A stretch of DNA of 64,000 nt from Macrotis lagotis (GCF_037893015.1 NC_133662.1:270065944-270129943); one strand, 5' to 3'; shown: positions 35,680 through 46,960, counted from the stretch's first letter. The notes: a model not told the origin generated them from the letters alone. Translations and numbers: made by a program.

Positions 35680-36058
35680 GTGCCCGCCTGAGCAGGGCAT
35701 GATGGGGTGGGGGTGCCCACCTGAGCAGGGCATGATGGGATGGGGTGCCCGCCTGAGCAGGGCATGATGGGGTGGGGGTGCCCACCTGAGCAGGGCATGA
35801 TGGGGTGGGGTGCCCGCCTGAGCAGGGCATGATGGGGTGTGGGGGTGCCCGCCTGAGCAGGGCATGATGGGGGTGTCCGCCTGAGCAGGGCATGATGGGG
35901 GTGTCCGCCTGAGCAGGGCATGATGGGGTGGGGGTGCCCGCCTGAGCAGGGCATGACGGGGTGGGGGTGACTGCCTGAGCAGGGCATGATGGGGGTGCCC
36001 ACCTGAGCAGGGCATGACGGGGTGGGGGTGCCCTGCCTGAGCAGAGCATGATGGGGTG
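35680..36058. repeat. GC-rich minisatellite, ~32 bp unit, about 11 copies
   Basis: The core 'gcctgagcagggcatgatgg' recurs with spacers 'ggtgggggtgcccg', 'ggtggggtgcccg' or 'gggtgtccg', so the period varies between about 27 and 35 bp. Minus-strand open frames of 137 to 177 codons (HHALLRRAPP / PIMPCSGGHP) are artefacts of the repeat. Length variation between alleles is likely. Confidence 0.97.
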
Positions 36059-36127
36059 AGATAGTCTTGGCTGAGAGCTGAGGGTTCCAGGGGGTCAGGG
36101 TTCCTCGGCTTCTTGAGGGCTTCTCCC

Positions 36128-36235
36128 GCTCTGCCTCCCAGCAGAGACTGAGAGAGAAACTGAGTCAGGAGAGACAAAGACACAGAGAAGAGGGAGAGTC
36201 TGAGAGACGCAGAGACAGGGGAGACAGAGGTGGAG
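36128..36235. repeat. Purine-rich (AGAG) simple repeat
   Basis: 'gagagaaactgagtcaggag' and 'agacaaagacacagagaaga' continue as a long purine tract, followed by a short (CA)n at 36300-36314. Confidence 0.8.
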
Positions 36236-36239
36236 ACAT

Positions 36240-37095
36240 TGGGGGGCAGAGGTGCTGGACATCCATTTCAGCCTCCCTTTAGCCCCCACACACATGCGGA
36301 CACACACACACACAGGGCCGGGTGGGGGTGGGGGTGCAGTTAGGGGAGGGCCCACAAGAAAACTGAGGGACAGGCAAAGGAAGGGATCTGTCCAAGCTTG
36401 TCCAGGGGGCTGAACCAGGGTTCAAAGTCGCTTGCTCTGAGTGGGCCAGAAAGGAAGGTGTAGGGATGCCGGCTCTCCCTCCCCCACACCCGGCCCAGTT
36501 GGGGGTGGGGGGCTTCTAGGAAGCCATCAGCCTCCCGCACAGGTCTTCTGCTTCCCCTGCTCTAAAGTCCCGTGGTGGTTGTGGTCCTGTTTGGGGAGTG
36601 AAGAGGGGCAGGCTGCCTCCTCCTTCAGGACTGGGGGCACTATCTTGTATCCCCAGTGCTTGGCTGGTATACAGGTGGTGCTTAATAAACCAGCCACTCA
36701 ATAAACATTTATGGAGTGCCTACTGTATGCTTATTACTGCACTAAGGGTCCGGGGTGAAAAGAAAGGCAAAAACTGGAACCTGCTCTTCTGGAGCTCATT
36801 GAATAATGAGGATGGCCACCCTTGAAAAGATGCTGAAGTGGGGAGGGCACCGCAGCCAGCAGGGAATGAAAAGACGACCCAGGAGCCCTCCTCCAATGCA
36901 GAGTCGGCCCGCTGACTGAAGGCTGACTGTCCCAGGTCTCCCCTAGGAAAACCCTCCTCTTGGCCCTCTTCCTCCTCCCCCACCCCAGGCCATTCCTGGC
37001 CCCAGCTGGTAGCTCAGCCTCGGTCTAAGAAATGGATCTTCTGATTCTGGAAGGCCGTGAGCCTGTCCCTGCTGAGGCTTCTCTTCCATGTCTTC
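36240..37095. other. Unique sequence with a short old repeat tail
   Basis: Around 36640-36800 lies an old repeat tail ('ggtgcttaataaaccagcca', 'ctactgtatgcttattactg', 'cttctggagctcattgaata'). Otherwise nothing is recognised. Confidence 0.45.
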
Positions 37096-37099
37096 AACG

Positions 37100-37260
37100 T
37101 CCCCAGTTGTGGCTTGTTCTTTGTTCTTGAAGAAGCCCCTGACACCAGGGAGGTGATGCCAGGACAAACGAGTGAGTTGAATTTGAGGGAGGGGTACTAT
37201 GCTAAGTCACTGGAGATGGCCCTGGTTATGCAGCGCAAGGCCATGGCCTTTTTAAGCTAA
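37100..37260 (-). mobile_element. 3' body of a long marsupial SINE, reverse orientation
   Basis: 'tgttcttgaagaagcccctg', 'acaccagggaggtgatgcca', 'ggacaaacgagtgagttgaa' matches, in reverse, the 3' body found in longer marsupial SINEs. Recognition is from memory of marsupial genomes. Confidence 0.5.
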
Positions 37261-37379
37261 GGTCTTTCCCGGGTCTAGTACCATCAACAGGTGCGCCAAC
37301 ACCATGGCCTTTGTCCGTCCTGATGCCCCCCCCCCCAGAACTGAATGTGTCTCACCAGACAGTCACACCTCCCAGTCTA

Positions 37380-38060
37380 TCCTATAGATCCATCCTGATC
37401 CACAGAACTGAATATGCCAGGCACGACCTGACCGGGCAGAAGGGCTATCTCAACCTCATTCCTAAAAACTACATAGCCAGGCCATCTGACAAAGATCTGA
37501 GAGTTTTAATAGATTGCAAGCTTGATATGAGGCAAGAATGTGATATGGGAGCCAAAGCAGATAATGAGCTCTGAGCTTGCATTGAAAGGTATAGAAACAG
37601 AGGGAGACAAAGACAGAGACAGAACAGGGAGAGACCGAGAGAAGCCGAGATGGGAGAGACAAAGGTAGAGAAAGAACAGGGAGGTGATGGACATCCGACT
37701 CAGCCCCCTGGCCAGACCACACGTATGAGAGCGTATGCAGCATTGGGTGTGATGTTTTAAATAGGACAATGAATAGCTTCTGTGCGTCCCCAGGAGGTTG
37801 ACTAGGAGGGAGGAGATGAGGAGGTGGGAGATTGAGTCTGGAGAAGACTTCCAGGGTGTGGGATGGCCGTACAATTCAAGGAAGGTCATATGAAACCAAG
37901 CAGAATTAGGGAAAGTGGGTAAAAGCTGCCAAAAGACGAATGTCAGCCTATTTTAAGGAAATTCATCCTAACCATTCAATCTAGTCTCCAGAAGGCAGTG
38001 ACTTCCCCTTCCTCTTGAGGTCTGTCAAAAAGGCTGAATGACCTGGACTCCCAAAGGGTA
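37380..38060 (+). mobile_element. CR1/L3-like LINE 3' fragment
   Basis: Translation gives KDLRVLIDCKLDMRQECDM, resembling the reverse-transcriptase C-terminal region (DLGV..D..L.M..QCD) of CR1/L3 LINEs. Further on, 'tggccagaccacacgtatga' and 'ccagaaggcagtgacttccc' continue the same order with gaps. A GA-rich expansion at about 37590-37680 splits it. Confidence 0.65.
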
Positions 38061-38493
38061 GAGAGGAAAGGGTTTTAAAGTTTTAACTGACCAAGGACCT
38101 CCAGATGAGCAAAATCAGTCACCCCCCGGCTCTTTGCTAAGCACTGTGGGATACAGGTGGAAAATGAAATAGGGCTGCCCTCATGGAACTGCCATTCGTA
38201 ACACGTGGCGAGATGTTGGATGTGGAATTGTAGGGAAAGAATGTGAAAGGGTTCAGTTCTCTCTGGTTCACTGGCCCCAGGGGGAGCGGAAAATTTTTGG
38301 AAAACAATTTAGGTTTCACCTGTCTACAGTTCCTCAAAGGTGAATGATGAAATTTCTAATTCCCACGCAGGCATTCAAGGTAACAGGTGTAAACCGGGTG
38401 TGGGACGCCTTCACCAACAGATGCATATCATATATGCAGCTACTACTGGGCACTTCCTCCAAAAGAGAATAGTACTTAAGGATATTATTGGGG

Positions 38494-38648
38494 GCGGCTA
38501 GGTGGGGCAGTGGATAGAGCACTGGCCTGGAGTCAGGAGGACCTGAGTTCAAATCCGGTCTCAGACACTTAATAATTACCTAGCTGTGTGGCCTTGGGCA
38601 AGCCACTTAACCCCATTGCCTTAAATAAATTAAAAAAAATTTTAAAGT
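38494..38648 (+). mobile_element. Marsupial tRNA-derived SINE with target-site duplication
   Basis: The sequence is close to the family consensus ('cggctaggtggggcagtgga', 'gagttcaaatccggtctcag', 'tagctgtgtggccttgggca'). The flanks are 'atattattgggg' at 38482-38493 and 38649-38660. Confidence 0.94.
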
Positions 38649-38874
38649 ATATTATTGGGGCAACTCTCTGACATTCCGGTCAATCCTTATTTTACATACC
38701 TTCCTAGTAGTCCACACAAGACTGAGGCAACCCCTGGTGGTTTAGTTTTTCTCCAGGAGAATAACTCGCTATTATTCCCTCCGCAACATATGGAACAAGT
38801 GTTTGTCTATAAACTATGACAAGATCTCCAATGGGAGGGAGTCAGCTACTTTTAGGGGATGCCCATCCCACTTT

Positions 38875-39165
38875 TTAAGGAGATTTTATTTATTTTGAGT
38901 TTTACAATTTTTCCCCTAATCTTACTTCCTTCCCCCCACCCCTCACAGAAGGCCATTTGTCAGTCTTTCCGTTGTTTTCATGGTATACATGGATCCAAAT
39001 TGAGTGTGATGAGAGAGAAATCAGATCCTTAAGGAATAAACAGAAAGTATAAGAGAGAGCAAGGTCAGACAATAAGGTATCAGGTTTATTTCTAAATTGA
39101 AGGTAATAGTCCTCGGTCTTGGGTCAAACTCCACGGCTCTTTCTCTGGATTCAGACCATCCCACT
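38875..39165 (-). mobile_element. L1-type 3'UTR, variant A, reverse orientation
   Basis: Reverse complement of the element end at about 6990-7290: both contain 'atccagagaaagarnygtgg', 'gtttgaacaaagacc/gtttgacccaagacc' and the end 'gggaaaaattgtaaaac'. It sits between two young SINEs. Confidence 0.75.
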
Positions 39166-39279
39166 TTTTGGATGACTAGCAAGTTTTTCTTTATGCCAAT
39201 AACAGATCAAGATCCCTGGCTTCCCAAGGCTTTAGTTTTAAAACTAGGGGTCTCATTCCTACTTTAAAAAACGAACTGT

Positions 39280-39429
39280 GGGGCGGCTAGGTGGCGCAGT
39301 GGATAAAGCACCGGCCCTAGAGTCAGGAGTACCTGGGTTCAAATCCAGCCTCAGACAATAATGACCTAGCTGTGTGGCCTTGGGCAAGCCACTTAACCCC
39401 AATTGCCTTGCAAAAACCTAAAAAAAAAA
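39280..39429 (+). mobile_element. Marsupial tRNA-derived SINE
   Basis: A near-consensus copy ('ggcggctaggtggcgcagtg', 'gttcaaatccagcctcagac', 'tagctgtgtggccttgggca') ends in an A9 run. The flanks share a short 'aactgt' duplication. Confidence 0.93.
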
Positions 39430-39930
39430 CTGTTACCCCCAGATCCCACTGCCAAACACACACGCCCCTGTTTAAAAATATATATATAAAGATCCCATAG
39501 ACACCCAAACTTCCAGAGCAGCAAGTTCAAGCCAAGGATGGGTGCGACCTAGATGCCTGTCAGTTTGGTGGGTGGTCCATGTGACGACAGATATGGAAAC
39601 TGATGCCGCGTGAAGGAATCAGAAGCACAGCAGACTTGACTTTAACATAAATAAAAAGAATAGCAAGAAAGCAAAGGGAAACGACACAGGCCTGGGGAGG
39701 ACATTGTTTCACCAAAGAAATTAAGGCCCGGGAAAGAGACGTCCCTTTGCCAAGGTCCCACAGGGTTCCCCACAACAGAAAGCCCCCTGAATGTGGGACA
39801 AGAAGATCTGGGCTTGTACTTGACTGTGTTTCTTGCCTCCTGTTTCACCACGGCTTTCTAGTTCTCGTATCATCCTGGGTGAAAGGGAAGGGCTGAATGA
39901 GATCATGGGATCCGCAGGTGTCTACATAGG
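39430..39930. other. Unique sequence, nothing recognised
   Basis: No repeats beyond a (TA)4 at 39479-39487, and no coding signal. Confidence 0.45.
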
Positions 39931-39934
39931 ATCT

Positions 39935-40245
39935 GTGTGCCTGTGCTTGTTTATTCTACACAGCTAGATGTGTGTGCATTATATGTATGTGTGGGCATGT
40001 CACATGCACTCCATTGCTGTGGTGTACATGTAAACACATGCATGCTGCATCAGGCTGTGATGTACAGTGGTATGGACTGTGTGTGCATTGTGTGCATGCT
40101 GCAAGTTGTTCGTGTGTGTTTGCATGCATTGTGTACACAGTTGCACACGTGTGTGTGGTGTAATAGGCATTGTTTTGCTGTATGTAGTTATGCATATATG
40201 TGTAAGTGAATGTTCATGTTTGAACATGCATGTTTGTGTGTTTTC
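39935..40245. repeat. Degenerate TG-rich tract
   Basis: Irregular 'tgtgtgcat', 'catgcatgc' and 'gtgtacatg' motifs alternate for about 300 bp, keeping several frames open on both strands (Cys/Val/His-rich on plus, His/Thr-rich on minus). Alternating purine-pyrimidine runs could favour Z-DNA. Confidence 0.75.
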
Positions 40246-40829
40246 CCATTAAAAGATAAGCCCTCAGAGACTAAAGACTTTTTTTATCCTTTGCCTTGTA
40301 TCTGACCCCCCAGGTACTGGCACACATGGGAAACCGACTGATTTATTAAATCGACTATCTAATGATGAACTCACACATATTAAAAAGTTTGGGACTCTGA
40401 GCAGAGAGCATACAAGCAGAGGCCAACCATCAGGCCAAGAGTGAATCATGCTGCCCAAGGGGGATGGATGGGCATATTTCACTTGTGAGTAAAGAAGTCT
40501 ACATTTCAATATTCAGAAGGAGGCTGAGGCCTCACCTTCCTCAAGCAGGTATCATTCTGGGCTTGGGCTCAGGGGAGTTGCATTCAAATTCTACTTGTGG
40601 TATACTAGGACCCACCCTCATCATGGGAACTCTCTCATTCAGTGTGGGGCCATGGGAACGCCTTTATTTCCCAGACGAGATCTTGGTTCACTCACTAGGT
40701 TGGGTGCTCCCCTCTTCAGCAGAGGAAATTCCAGACAGTGCCAAGCTGCCTCGGGTTCTCCGGTCTCTCACTCCCCATCTGGCTGGCAGACCCAGGTCAT
40801 TAGCCTAAAGGGCACCGTTGGCCTGAGTC

Positions 40830-41215
40830 GATCCAATCAGAATCCAATCAGAAGATCATGCCTGCTTCCAACCTATAAGAGCTGAGCATAATGGAATCCG
40901 TCACAGCGCCAACCTTTTGGACTGTGGCTGCTTTCGTTGGTCTTCAGCACAGACCCCGCAGATGAAGAAAACTACAAAACTGCTTCGCTCCAGCTGCGGC
41001 GGGGGCCACAACTCCTCCCAGATCTGGGCCAGCCGTCGTCCATCCTCTGCTAACTGCGGCACTCCCATCCCCATTCTCCTTGAGAGTTGGCTAAGGAATC
41101 TCATTCCCAAATGCTGTTCCACTTATGGTCTCAAGAAGGGTCAAAGTCCCATTCATAATGGGACTTGGGACTTGGGAAGATGTAACTGTTGAAGGTTTCT
41201 TGGAATAAAAAGGAG
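40830..41215 (+). mobile_element. Possible solitary LTR of an endogenous retrovirus
   Basis: A 'cctataagagctgagc' promoter-like motif at 40873-40888 is followed about 300 bp later by 'ggaataaaaaggag' near 41201, the spacing expected of an LTR's U3-R-U5 layout. No retroviral coding sequence is recognised nearby. Family and age are uncertain; treat as a candidate fossil only. Confidence 0.25.
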
Positions 41216-41224
41216 ACAACTCAG

Positions 41225-41480
41225 GGGCAGTGACCTCACTAGAGATTTGGCCTCTCTGGGTTTTCAGGTCAATTTACTGCCAGTCATGCCAACCTCCCTC
41301 CAGTCATGGATCAGTTATGATCTGTATTAGTGGAAATCTGTATTAGTGCTATTGACCCCACTAGAGATTTGTACTAGTCTTAGTAACCCCACTAGAGATT
41401 TGACCTCTAGGCCAATTGACTGCCAATAACGTGAGCCTCCCTCTAGTCATGCACCAGTTGTGATCGTTATTCATAGTATG
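41225..41480. repeat. Short tandem duplication (~150 bp offset)
   Basis: The phrase 'cactagagattt' occurs three times (near 41238, 41360 and 41390). Longer flanks match in two of them: 'tttggcctctctgg..gccagtcatgcc..cctccctccagtcatg' and 'tttgacctctagg..gccaataacgtg..cctccctctagtcatg'. 'tgtattagtg' is also repeated. The array is partly decayed. Confidence 0.7.
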
Positions 41481-41484
41481 GACA

Positions 41485-42725
41485 CAAACCCAGATATTTT
41501 GCACTCTCATATTTCATTGCATCAGATTTTAGAGTTTGAACACCAGGCTATAGAGTGTCACCCCTTTCGTGGCCCATGAAGTAGATGACCCTAAGAATTT
41601 CTGTCCTTCCACGTCTAAATAAACCGAACATTTGGTTAGCAACAGAAGACCATCCCAGTTATCCAAAGTAGCCCGGCCCAGACTTTCACCAATCATAAGC
41701 CAGAAATGAGCAGTCAGATCTGAGAGAGAGGCCACCTACTGCCCCCACCGCCCTCCCCATTTTTACAGATGGGAAAACAAAGGTCTGGAGGGGGCCAAGA
41801 CTTGCCAGTTAAGCACACTCAGATCTCAAAGCCCAGTCTTCAGAATCCCAGTTCTTTTCCTTTCTGAGGCCAACAGCAATTCCCAGAGGAATTTCACTTC
41901 TTTTTTGGAAATTGAAAAGATATCAGCCTCATGAGGTATTGAAATACAGAAAGAATTGCATCACCCAAGATTTCGGAACAGAAAACGGCACCATTTCCCC
42001 TAGGTCAGCACTTAGAACCTTTGCTTTGAAAGCGGGCTCCCAGGTAAGAAACTGCCTCAAATTATCTGGCTCTGTCTGGTTGCTTTTGGAGGTCTCCATG
42101 CTTCCTTTGTAGAAAAGAGAAACCCTGACTCAGTAGTGCTCCTGAGGGGTTCTTTCCAACTCATAACCAAGAGAGCTGCATTCTCAGATTAACTCAGGGC
42201 TGGATGGCTTAGACCATGGCCCCACCAGGGGTGTTTCTGCCTTGGGAAGGTCACCTTTGGATGAACTGGTTGAGGAGCTTCCCCACAACCAACCTTATGA
42301 TGCTACAAACTCTGATTCTGGCAAGGAAGGGGGATGAGAGAGAGAAATCCCCTTCCCTCTTCTCAGGGGAAAAGGGGGGAATCCAGGCCTCATTTCTTTT
42401 ATTCAGCAAGGATTGCTGTAGGTGCCCAGGGAGAGGCACACGTGTACATGGAGGTCCACCTTGAGATAGATAGTCCTCATGCTTCCTCTTTGGCAAGCCG
42501 GGCCCTCCAAGGCACTTGGACAAGTCCAGGGCCTCGTTTGAGGAGCATGGACAGGGTTCTGGACATGGTGCCAAGAGAGGCTCCTTTCTGCTCAGCTCTA
42601 CATGGGGGACCCTAGGTGAGGTGAGGCACTGCCCCTTCTCTGGGCCTTCAAATCCCCACCTGTAAAATGAGGAGGTTGAGGCAGATGGAAGCTTGGGTCT
42701 GCTCCATATTTACAGGTTGTGGCTT
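41485..42725. other. Unique sequence, nothing recognised
   Basis: A repeat-poor segment. Open frames near 42.2-42.6 kb overlap on both strands and lack domains. Confidence 0.45.
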
Positions 42726-42729
42726 TCAG

Positions 42730-43130
42730 TATCATGGTGGGCCTGAGTTCAAATTCCAGCTTTACTCCTTGCTACTTGTGAAGCCTGGGTCAAGTCACTT
42801 ACCTCCCAGGTCTCAATTTCCCTATATGTAAAATGAAGTGGTTGGACACCCTGACCCCTGAAATCCATCCCAGTCCTGGACTCTTGATCTGACCTCTCTC
42901 AGCCTCAGTTTCCCCATCTGTCAAATGAAGTGCTTAGACACTATGGTCCCTGAAGTCCATTCCAGTTTTAGATTCTTCCTCTTTTGACCCCTCTTGGTCT
43001 CAGTTTTCTCATCTGTGAAATGAAGTGGTTGGATACCGTGGCTCCCGAAATCCATCCCAGGCCTGGATTCTTGATCTGTAAAACAAGGGGCTCCCCGGGC
43101 CCCCGAGGCCCCTTCCAACTCTAAGTCCTG
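42730..43130 (+). repeat. MIR with tandemly triplicated 3' part (~92-95 bp period)
   Basis: A MIR head ('gcctgagttcaaattccagc', 'tcaagtcacttacctcccag') leads into three successive copies of its 3' part, beginning near 42811, 42904 and 42999. Each holds 'tca.ttt.c.catctgt.aa', 'atgaagtg.tt.ga.ac', 'tgaa.tccat.cca' and 'ga.tctt'. The last is followed by an extra 'ccccgaggccccttccaact'. Confidence 0.8.
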
Positions 43131-43134
43131 ACCC

Positions 43135-45180
43135 AGTGGCAGAAACTCTGGCTTCACCTTAGAGCAGGAGACTGGAAGTGCCCAATAGTGAAGCTGTCCG
43201 TGACTCCTCCCTTCTGTCTCTGCAAGAAACTCCCCCATGGTAAGAGTCCCCAGGGAGAGTGAGAGAAGAGAGAAAAGAAAGGAAGGAGCCTGAACTTGGC
43301 CATTGTGACCTTGAACCTGGCCCAGTGGCAGGAAAGGTCACCAGGAAGTGTGGATTCTCTAGGACACAGATACCGTAATATAGAACCAAATGAAGACCTC
43401 TGCTCCGTGTGCATATAACTGACTCTCGATGGAGCCCTCTATCTTTTTAAGGAAACCCCATTCCAATGGCTTGATGTCAGAACATCCCCAGAGAAGCCCT
43501 GCATGTGACCACTTATTACTGGATTGGAGTCTAGAAAGTTCCTGTTGTTTCTAGCCTGAGCCAGGTGACAGGAGCAGCCCCGGCTCTCCCAGTATCTCAC
43601 TCCTCTCACTTTCCTTCCTTATGGGGTAGGTGGGGCCTGCTGCCCTCACAAACCCCAGCCTTGGGAAAGGTCCAGCATCAGGCAGTCCAAGGTCAGCTTG
43701 GCCTCTGCTCATTGCGCAGTTCTGGCCGTGTCTCCGAAGGCCGCTCCGCTTCCCAGTCCTGGCCTCCCGAAAGGGGAGTTAGACATTCTCGGAGTCCGGT
43801 GACTGAATGGTGGAAGCCTCTGGCAGGAAAGGGGCCAGAGGATTCTGGGAGCAGGATGCTGGGGACGAATCCCCCTGGAAAGTTGGGGAGGGGTGGGGGT
43901 TGGGGCTCTGATTTTCTCTATTATTAGACTCCCAGATCTGTTAGAACTGGAATGGGCCCAGGTAGCTGAGTGCCAAAGAGTGCAATCAGACTTACCAAAT
44001 CCAATAATAAAATAATTGGAACCGCTGTTGAGTGGAAAAAGACTGCCCGGGGTCATGGAACCAGGAAACCCCAAACATCTGAGGTTTGGCTGCTATCCTG
44101 CTGCAGGCCCATGGAGCCCAGCAGCAAAGGCTGCAGGTATGACAAGCTGCCCCGGACAGGCCCGTCTACTAGGGGAGGGCCAGGCCTGGGCGTGGGGAGG
44201 CCTGGAGAACAGTTTAACTGCTCCAGAGAAGCGGCATCCTCCGCTCAGGCCTGGGACCTCACCCGGTCTCACAGCGCCAGACAAAACCCTGGAGCCACAG
44301 GGGGACGTTGGCAACGGGGCCTTCTGTCCTCAGTTCCTGTCACGGCCATTCAAATCCCAAACTGCTGGGCAAATTTATCTCGGTCCAGTACCACAACACC
44401 CTCTATATGTGAGCAAATGTGTGAGGTGCTAGGCGGAGAAAGATCGCTCATAGATCCCACTCAGGATCAAGTCTGATTTCACAGACACATGGGGATGGAA
44501 GAGTCCTGGGCCGTCATGTCAGGGGGAGGGCTAGAGGGCTTAAGCAACGTGCTTCCCAGGGCAGCCCCAGCACGAAATAGGGGCAAAAGAGAGGGCCAGG
44601 ACAAAGACTGAGAGGGATTGGGGGCCGAGGGAGAAGGCTGCTGTCAGTTGGAGGGCACCTCGGAGAACTGGATGGAGGAGTTGGGCCTTTAGGGAAGGAG
44701 ATGCAGAGGATGCTGTTGGGGGAGTACGAGGGGAAGAAGAGCAGGGAAAGAGACTGAGCATGTGAGGGCAGCAGAGAGAAGAGAAGGATCCAGTCTGGCT
44801 AGGTGGCCCAGAGAGAGACCAAATCGTGTCCTTTGACCAGTGACATCACTATTAGTCTTTTACATCAAAGAAATCCAGAAAGGGGGAAAGGGCACAGAAA
44901 TACAAAACTATTCTCAGTGGCTTTTCAGGAGGCAACTCCAAATTGGAAAATAAAAGGATAGCCTCTTGGACAATGGCACATAAGGGGGTGGAATGTGATC
45001 GGACGCTAAGAAATGACAGAATGACTGTTGCAGAGAAAACTTGGAAGCCTTCTCTGAACTGATAAAGAGCAGTGGGCAGAAGCAGGAGAATGATTTCTAC
45101 AAGAACAACATTGAAGATAGGAACAAATCTGGGAGACATCCAGCAGTTTTAGTCAAGTCTGACTTTTTGTCAGACTCCAT
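43135..45180. other. Unique, partly GC-rich sequence
   Basis: Open frames of up to 168 codons overlap on both strands at 43.97-44.48 kb, but none shows a domain or splice structure. I see no gene. Confidence 0.5.
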
Positions 45181-45186
45181 CTGGGA

Positions 45187-45331
45187 TTTTTTTTTTTTTA
45201 GGTTTTTGCAAGGCAAATGGGGTTAAGCGGCTTGCCCAAGGCCACACAGCTAGGTCATCATTAAGTGTCTGAGGCCGAATTTGAACCTGACTCCAGGGCG
45301 GTGCTTTATCCACTGCGCCACCTAGCTGGCC
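45187..45331 (-). mobile_element. Marsupial tRNA-derived SINE
   Basis: T13 run, 'aggtttttgcaaggcaaatg', 'cttgcccaaggccacacagc' and 'ccactgcgccacctagctgg' give the reversed family consensus, with a small internal deletion near 'gaacctgactccagggcg'. Confidence 0.92.
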
Positions 45332-45409
45332 CGGGACACTGTTTTAACAAGGAGATAGGATGAGTTCCTATGTTCCAATCAAGAAACAATGAAGGGCTCC
45401 CCTAGGGTT

Positions 45410-45530
45410 AGGGATGGGAGGAGGAGGGGGAAGGGGAGGAAGAGGGGAGGGAAGAGAGGGAGATAGAGACAAAGACAGAGACACCTACAGTGAAACACGG
45501 GGAGAGGCAGAGACGCAGAGAGAGACACAG
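45410..45530. repeat. Purine-rich (GGGA/AGAG) tract
   Basis: 'ggaggagggggaaggggagg' continues into 'gagacaaagacagagaca', a GA-rich low-complexity run. Confidence 0.85.
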
Positions 45531-45684
45531 GAGAGAAAGAAGCACTGTGGACCCACACAGAAGACTCCACTGTGCAATAGGACGCAGCAATGGAAAAGTC
45601 CAACCAGTTCCAGCCTGATGACTGGGCCGGGGCAGAGCAGCGGCCAGGCCGTGGCAGGGCTGACCTTCGGGTGACAGAGGGAGA

Positions 45685-45692
45685 TGACGTCA
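45685..45692. promoter_or_regulatory. Perfect CRE palindrome TGACGTCA
   Basis: A full CREB/ATF site lies in a short CpG-containing stretch ('gatgacgtcaccgccggacg'). No transcript is evident next to it, so function is open. Confidence 0.35.
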
Positions 45693-46394
45693 CCGCCGGA
45701 CGGCTGACTTGAGCCTAGCTGGCTGGAGGTGGCACATGCTCAGCGCCTAGCTAAGAGTCAGAAAGGAATGGGGAGCTGGGGCCCAAACCCATCCTGAAAG
45801 TTCAGCCTCCCTGCTTTTCAGAGGACTAAACCAAGGCTGGGAGAGCTCACATATGGGTCCGTGGCTCCATGGACAAGTCACTTCCTGTCTGTGGGCCTTG
45901 CTTTCTTCCTCTGGAAGAGAGTGGATGATATATGACTCCTGAAGTCTGCTCCAGCTTCAGATCTAAGAGATGATCGTCCAGTGAGATCTGGAAAATGACT
46001 TCCCCCAGGACTACACCAATGCAAAGAGAAAGATTACAAAACAAGCAACAAAACACAAGCACTGACCATTGGGTGGCCAGGATGACTGAGCCAGGCTGCA
46101 CAACAGAGTTGAGATAATTCATCTCTCTACCTTTGTTTGCAAAGTGGGGACTATGGATAAGGAATACCATGATACAGACTGTCAGGAATGGTCAATATTG
46201 GTGAGTTTTGCCAAAATATTTTCCCTCTTTTAAAAAAAAAACTTGTTTATTCCTGGAAATGATCAGAGGAATCATGAGAGATTTATTGAGAAATGATAGT
46301 GATATTAAATAAAAATCGTGATTGGCTCTTCTATGGAGCCCAACACTGTAAGACGTTCTTTCTAAACATTATCTCAATTGGTCCTTACAACAAA

Positions 46395-46572
46395 TCTGAG
46401 AGCTAAGATTCACCACCTCCCATTTACTCTTTACTATGGCTCTTATTTTATAGCTGAGGTAGTCAGAGGTTAAGTGACTTACCCAAGATTACACAGCTCA
46501 GTGTCTCAGGCTCGATTTGAATTCAGGACTTCTTACTGTAGGTCCAGCCCTCCATCCACTGTGCCACCAAGC
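46395..46572 (-). repeat. MIR-family SINE
   Basis: 'ttatagctgaggtagtcaga', 'gttaagtgacttacccaaga', 'ctcgatttgaattcaggact' are reversed MIR motifs. Confidence 0.75.
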
Positions 46573-46594
46573 TGAAGTACCAACATAAACAATA

Positions 46595-46960
46595 AGCAAT
46601 ATTTAAAATATTTCCATTATAGTTAACTTTTATTTTCTTTTTACTAGCTCACATTTTAACAAGTTTATTTTATTTTAAGCCAGGTTGTATTTACATATAT
46701 TACATATATAAATCTATAATTTTCTTTTTAATTGCAATGATTTAAAAATCTTTATCTTATTTTATTGATGTCTTCTATTTTAACATCAAGATACAAATAC
46801 CCACAGAAATGTGCATGTATAGATAAATATCTATATATCTATAAAAACTCATGTGCATGTCTTTTATATGCATACACATGATGTCTGTGCACATGCATCC
46901 AAGTATAGTTACATAAATGCACACACACATTCAGGCTGTTCCCAAGTGCTAGGGCAGTTT
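46595..46960. repeat. AT-rich tract with (TATC)/(CA) patches
   Basis: AT-rich sequence with 'tatctatatatctataaaa' and 'catgtgcatg' patches; no element recognised. Confidence 0.5.

Noticed and set aside
35529-36183. Minus-strand frames of 137-177 codons (HHALLRRAPP repeats)
   Set aside because: They are read-through of a GC-rich minisatellite, with equal openness in several frames.
39937-40252. Cys-rich frames resembling a small secreted protein
   Set aside because: They arise from a degenerate TG-rich tract; His/Thr-rich frames appear on the opposite strand, as expected for low complexity.
43970-44476. 168-codon plus-strand frame
   Set aside because: Overlaps a 138-codon frame in another phase and shows no domain; consistent with GC-rich spacer.
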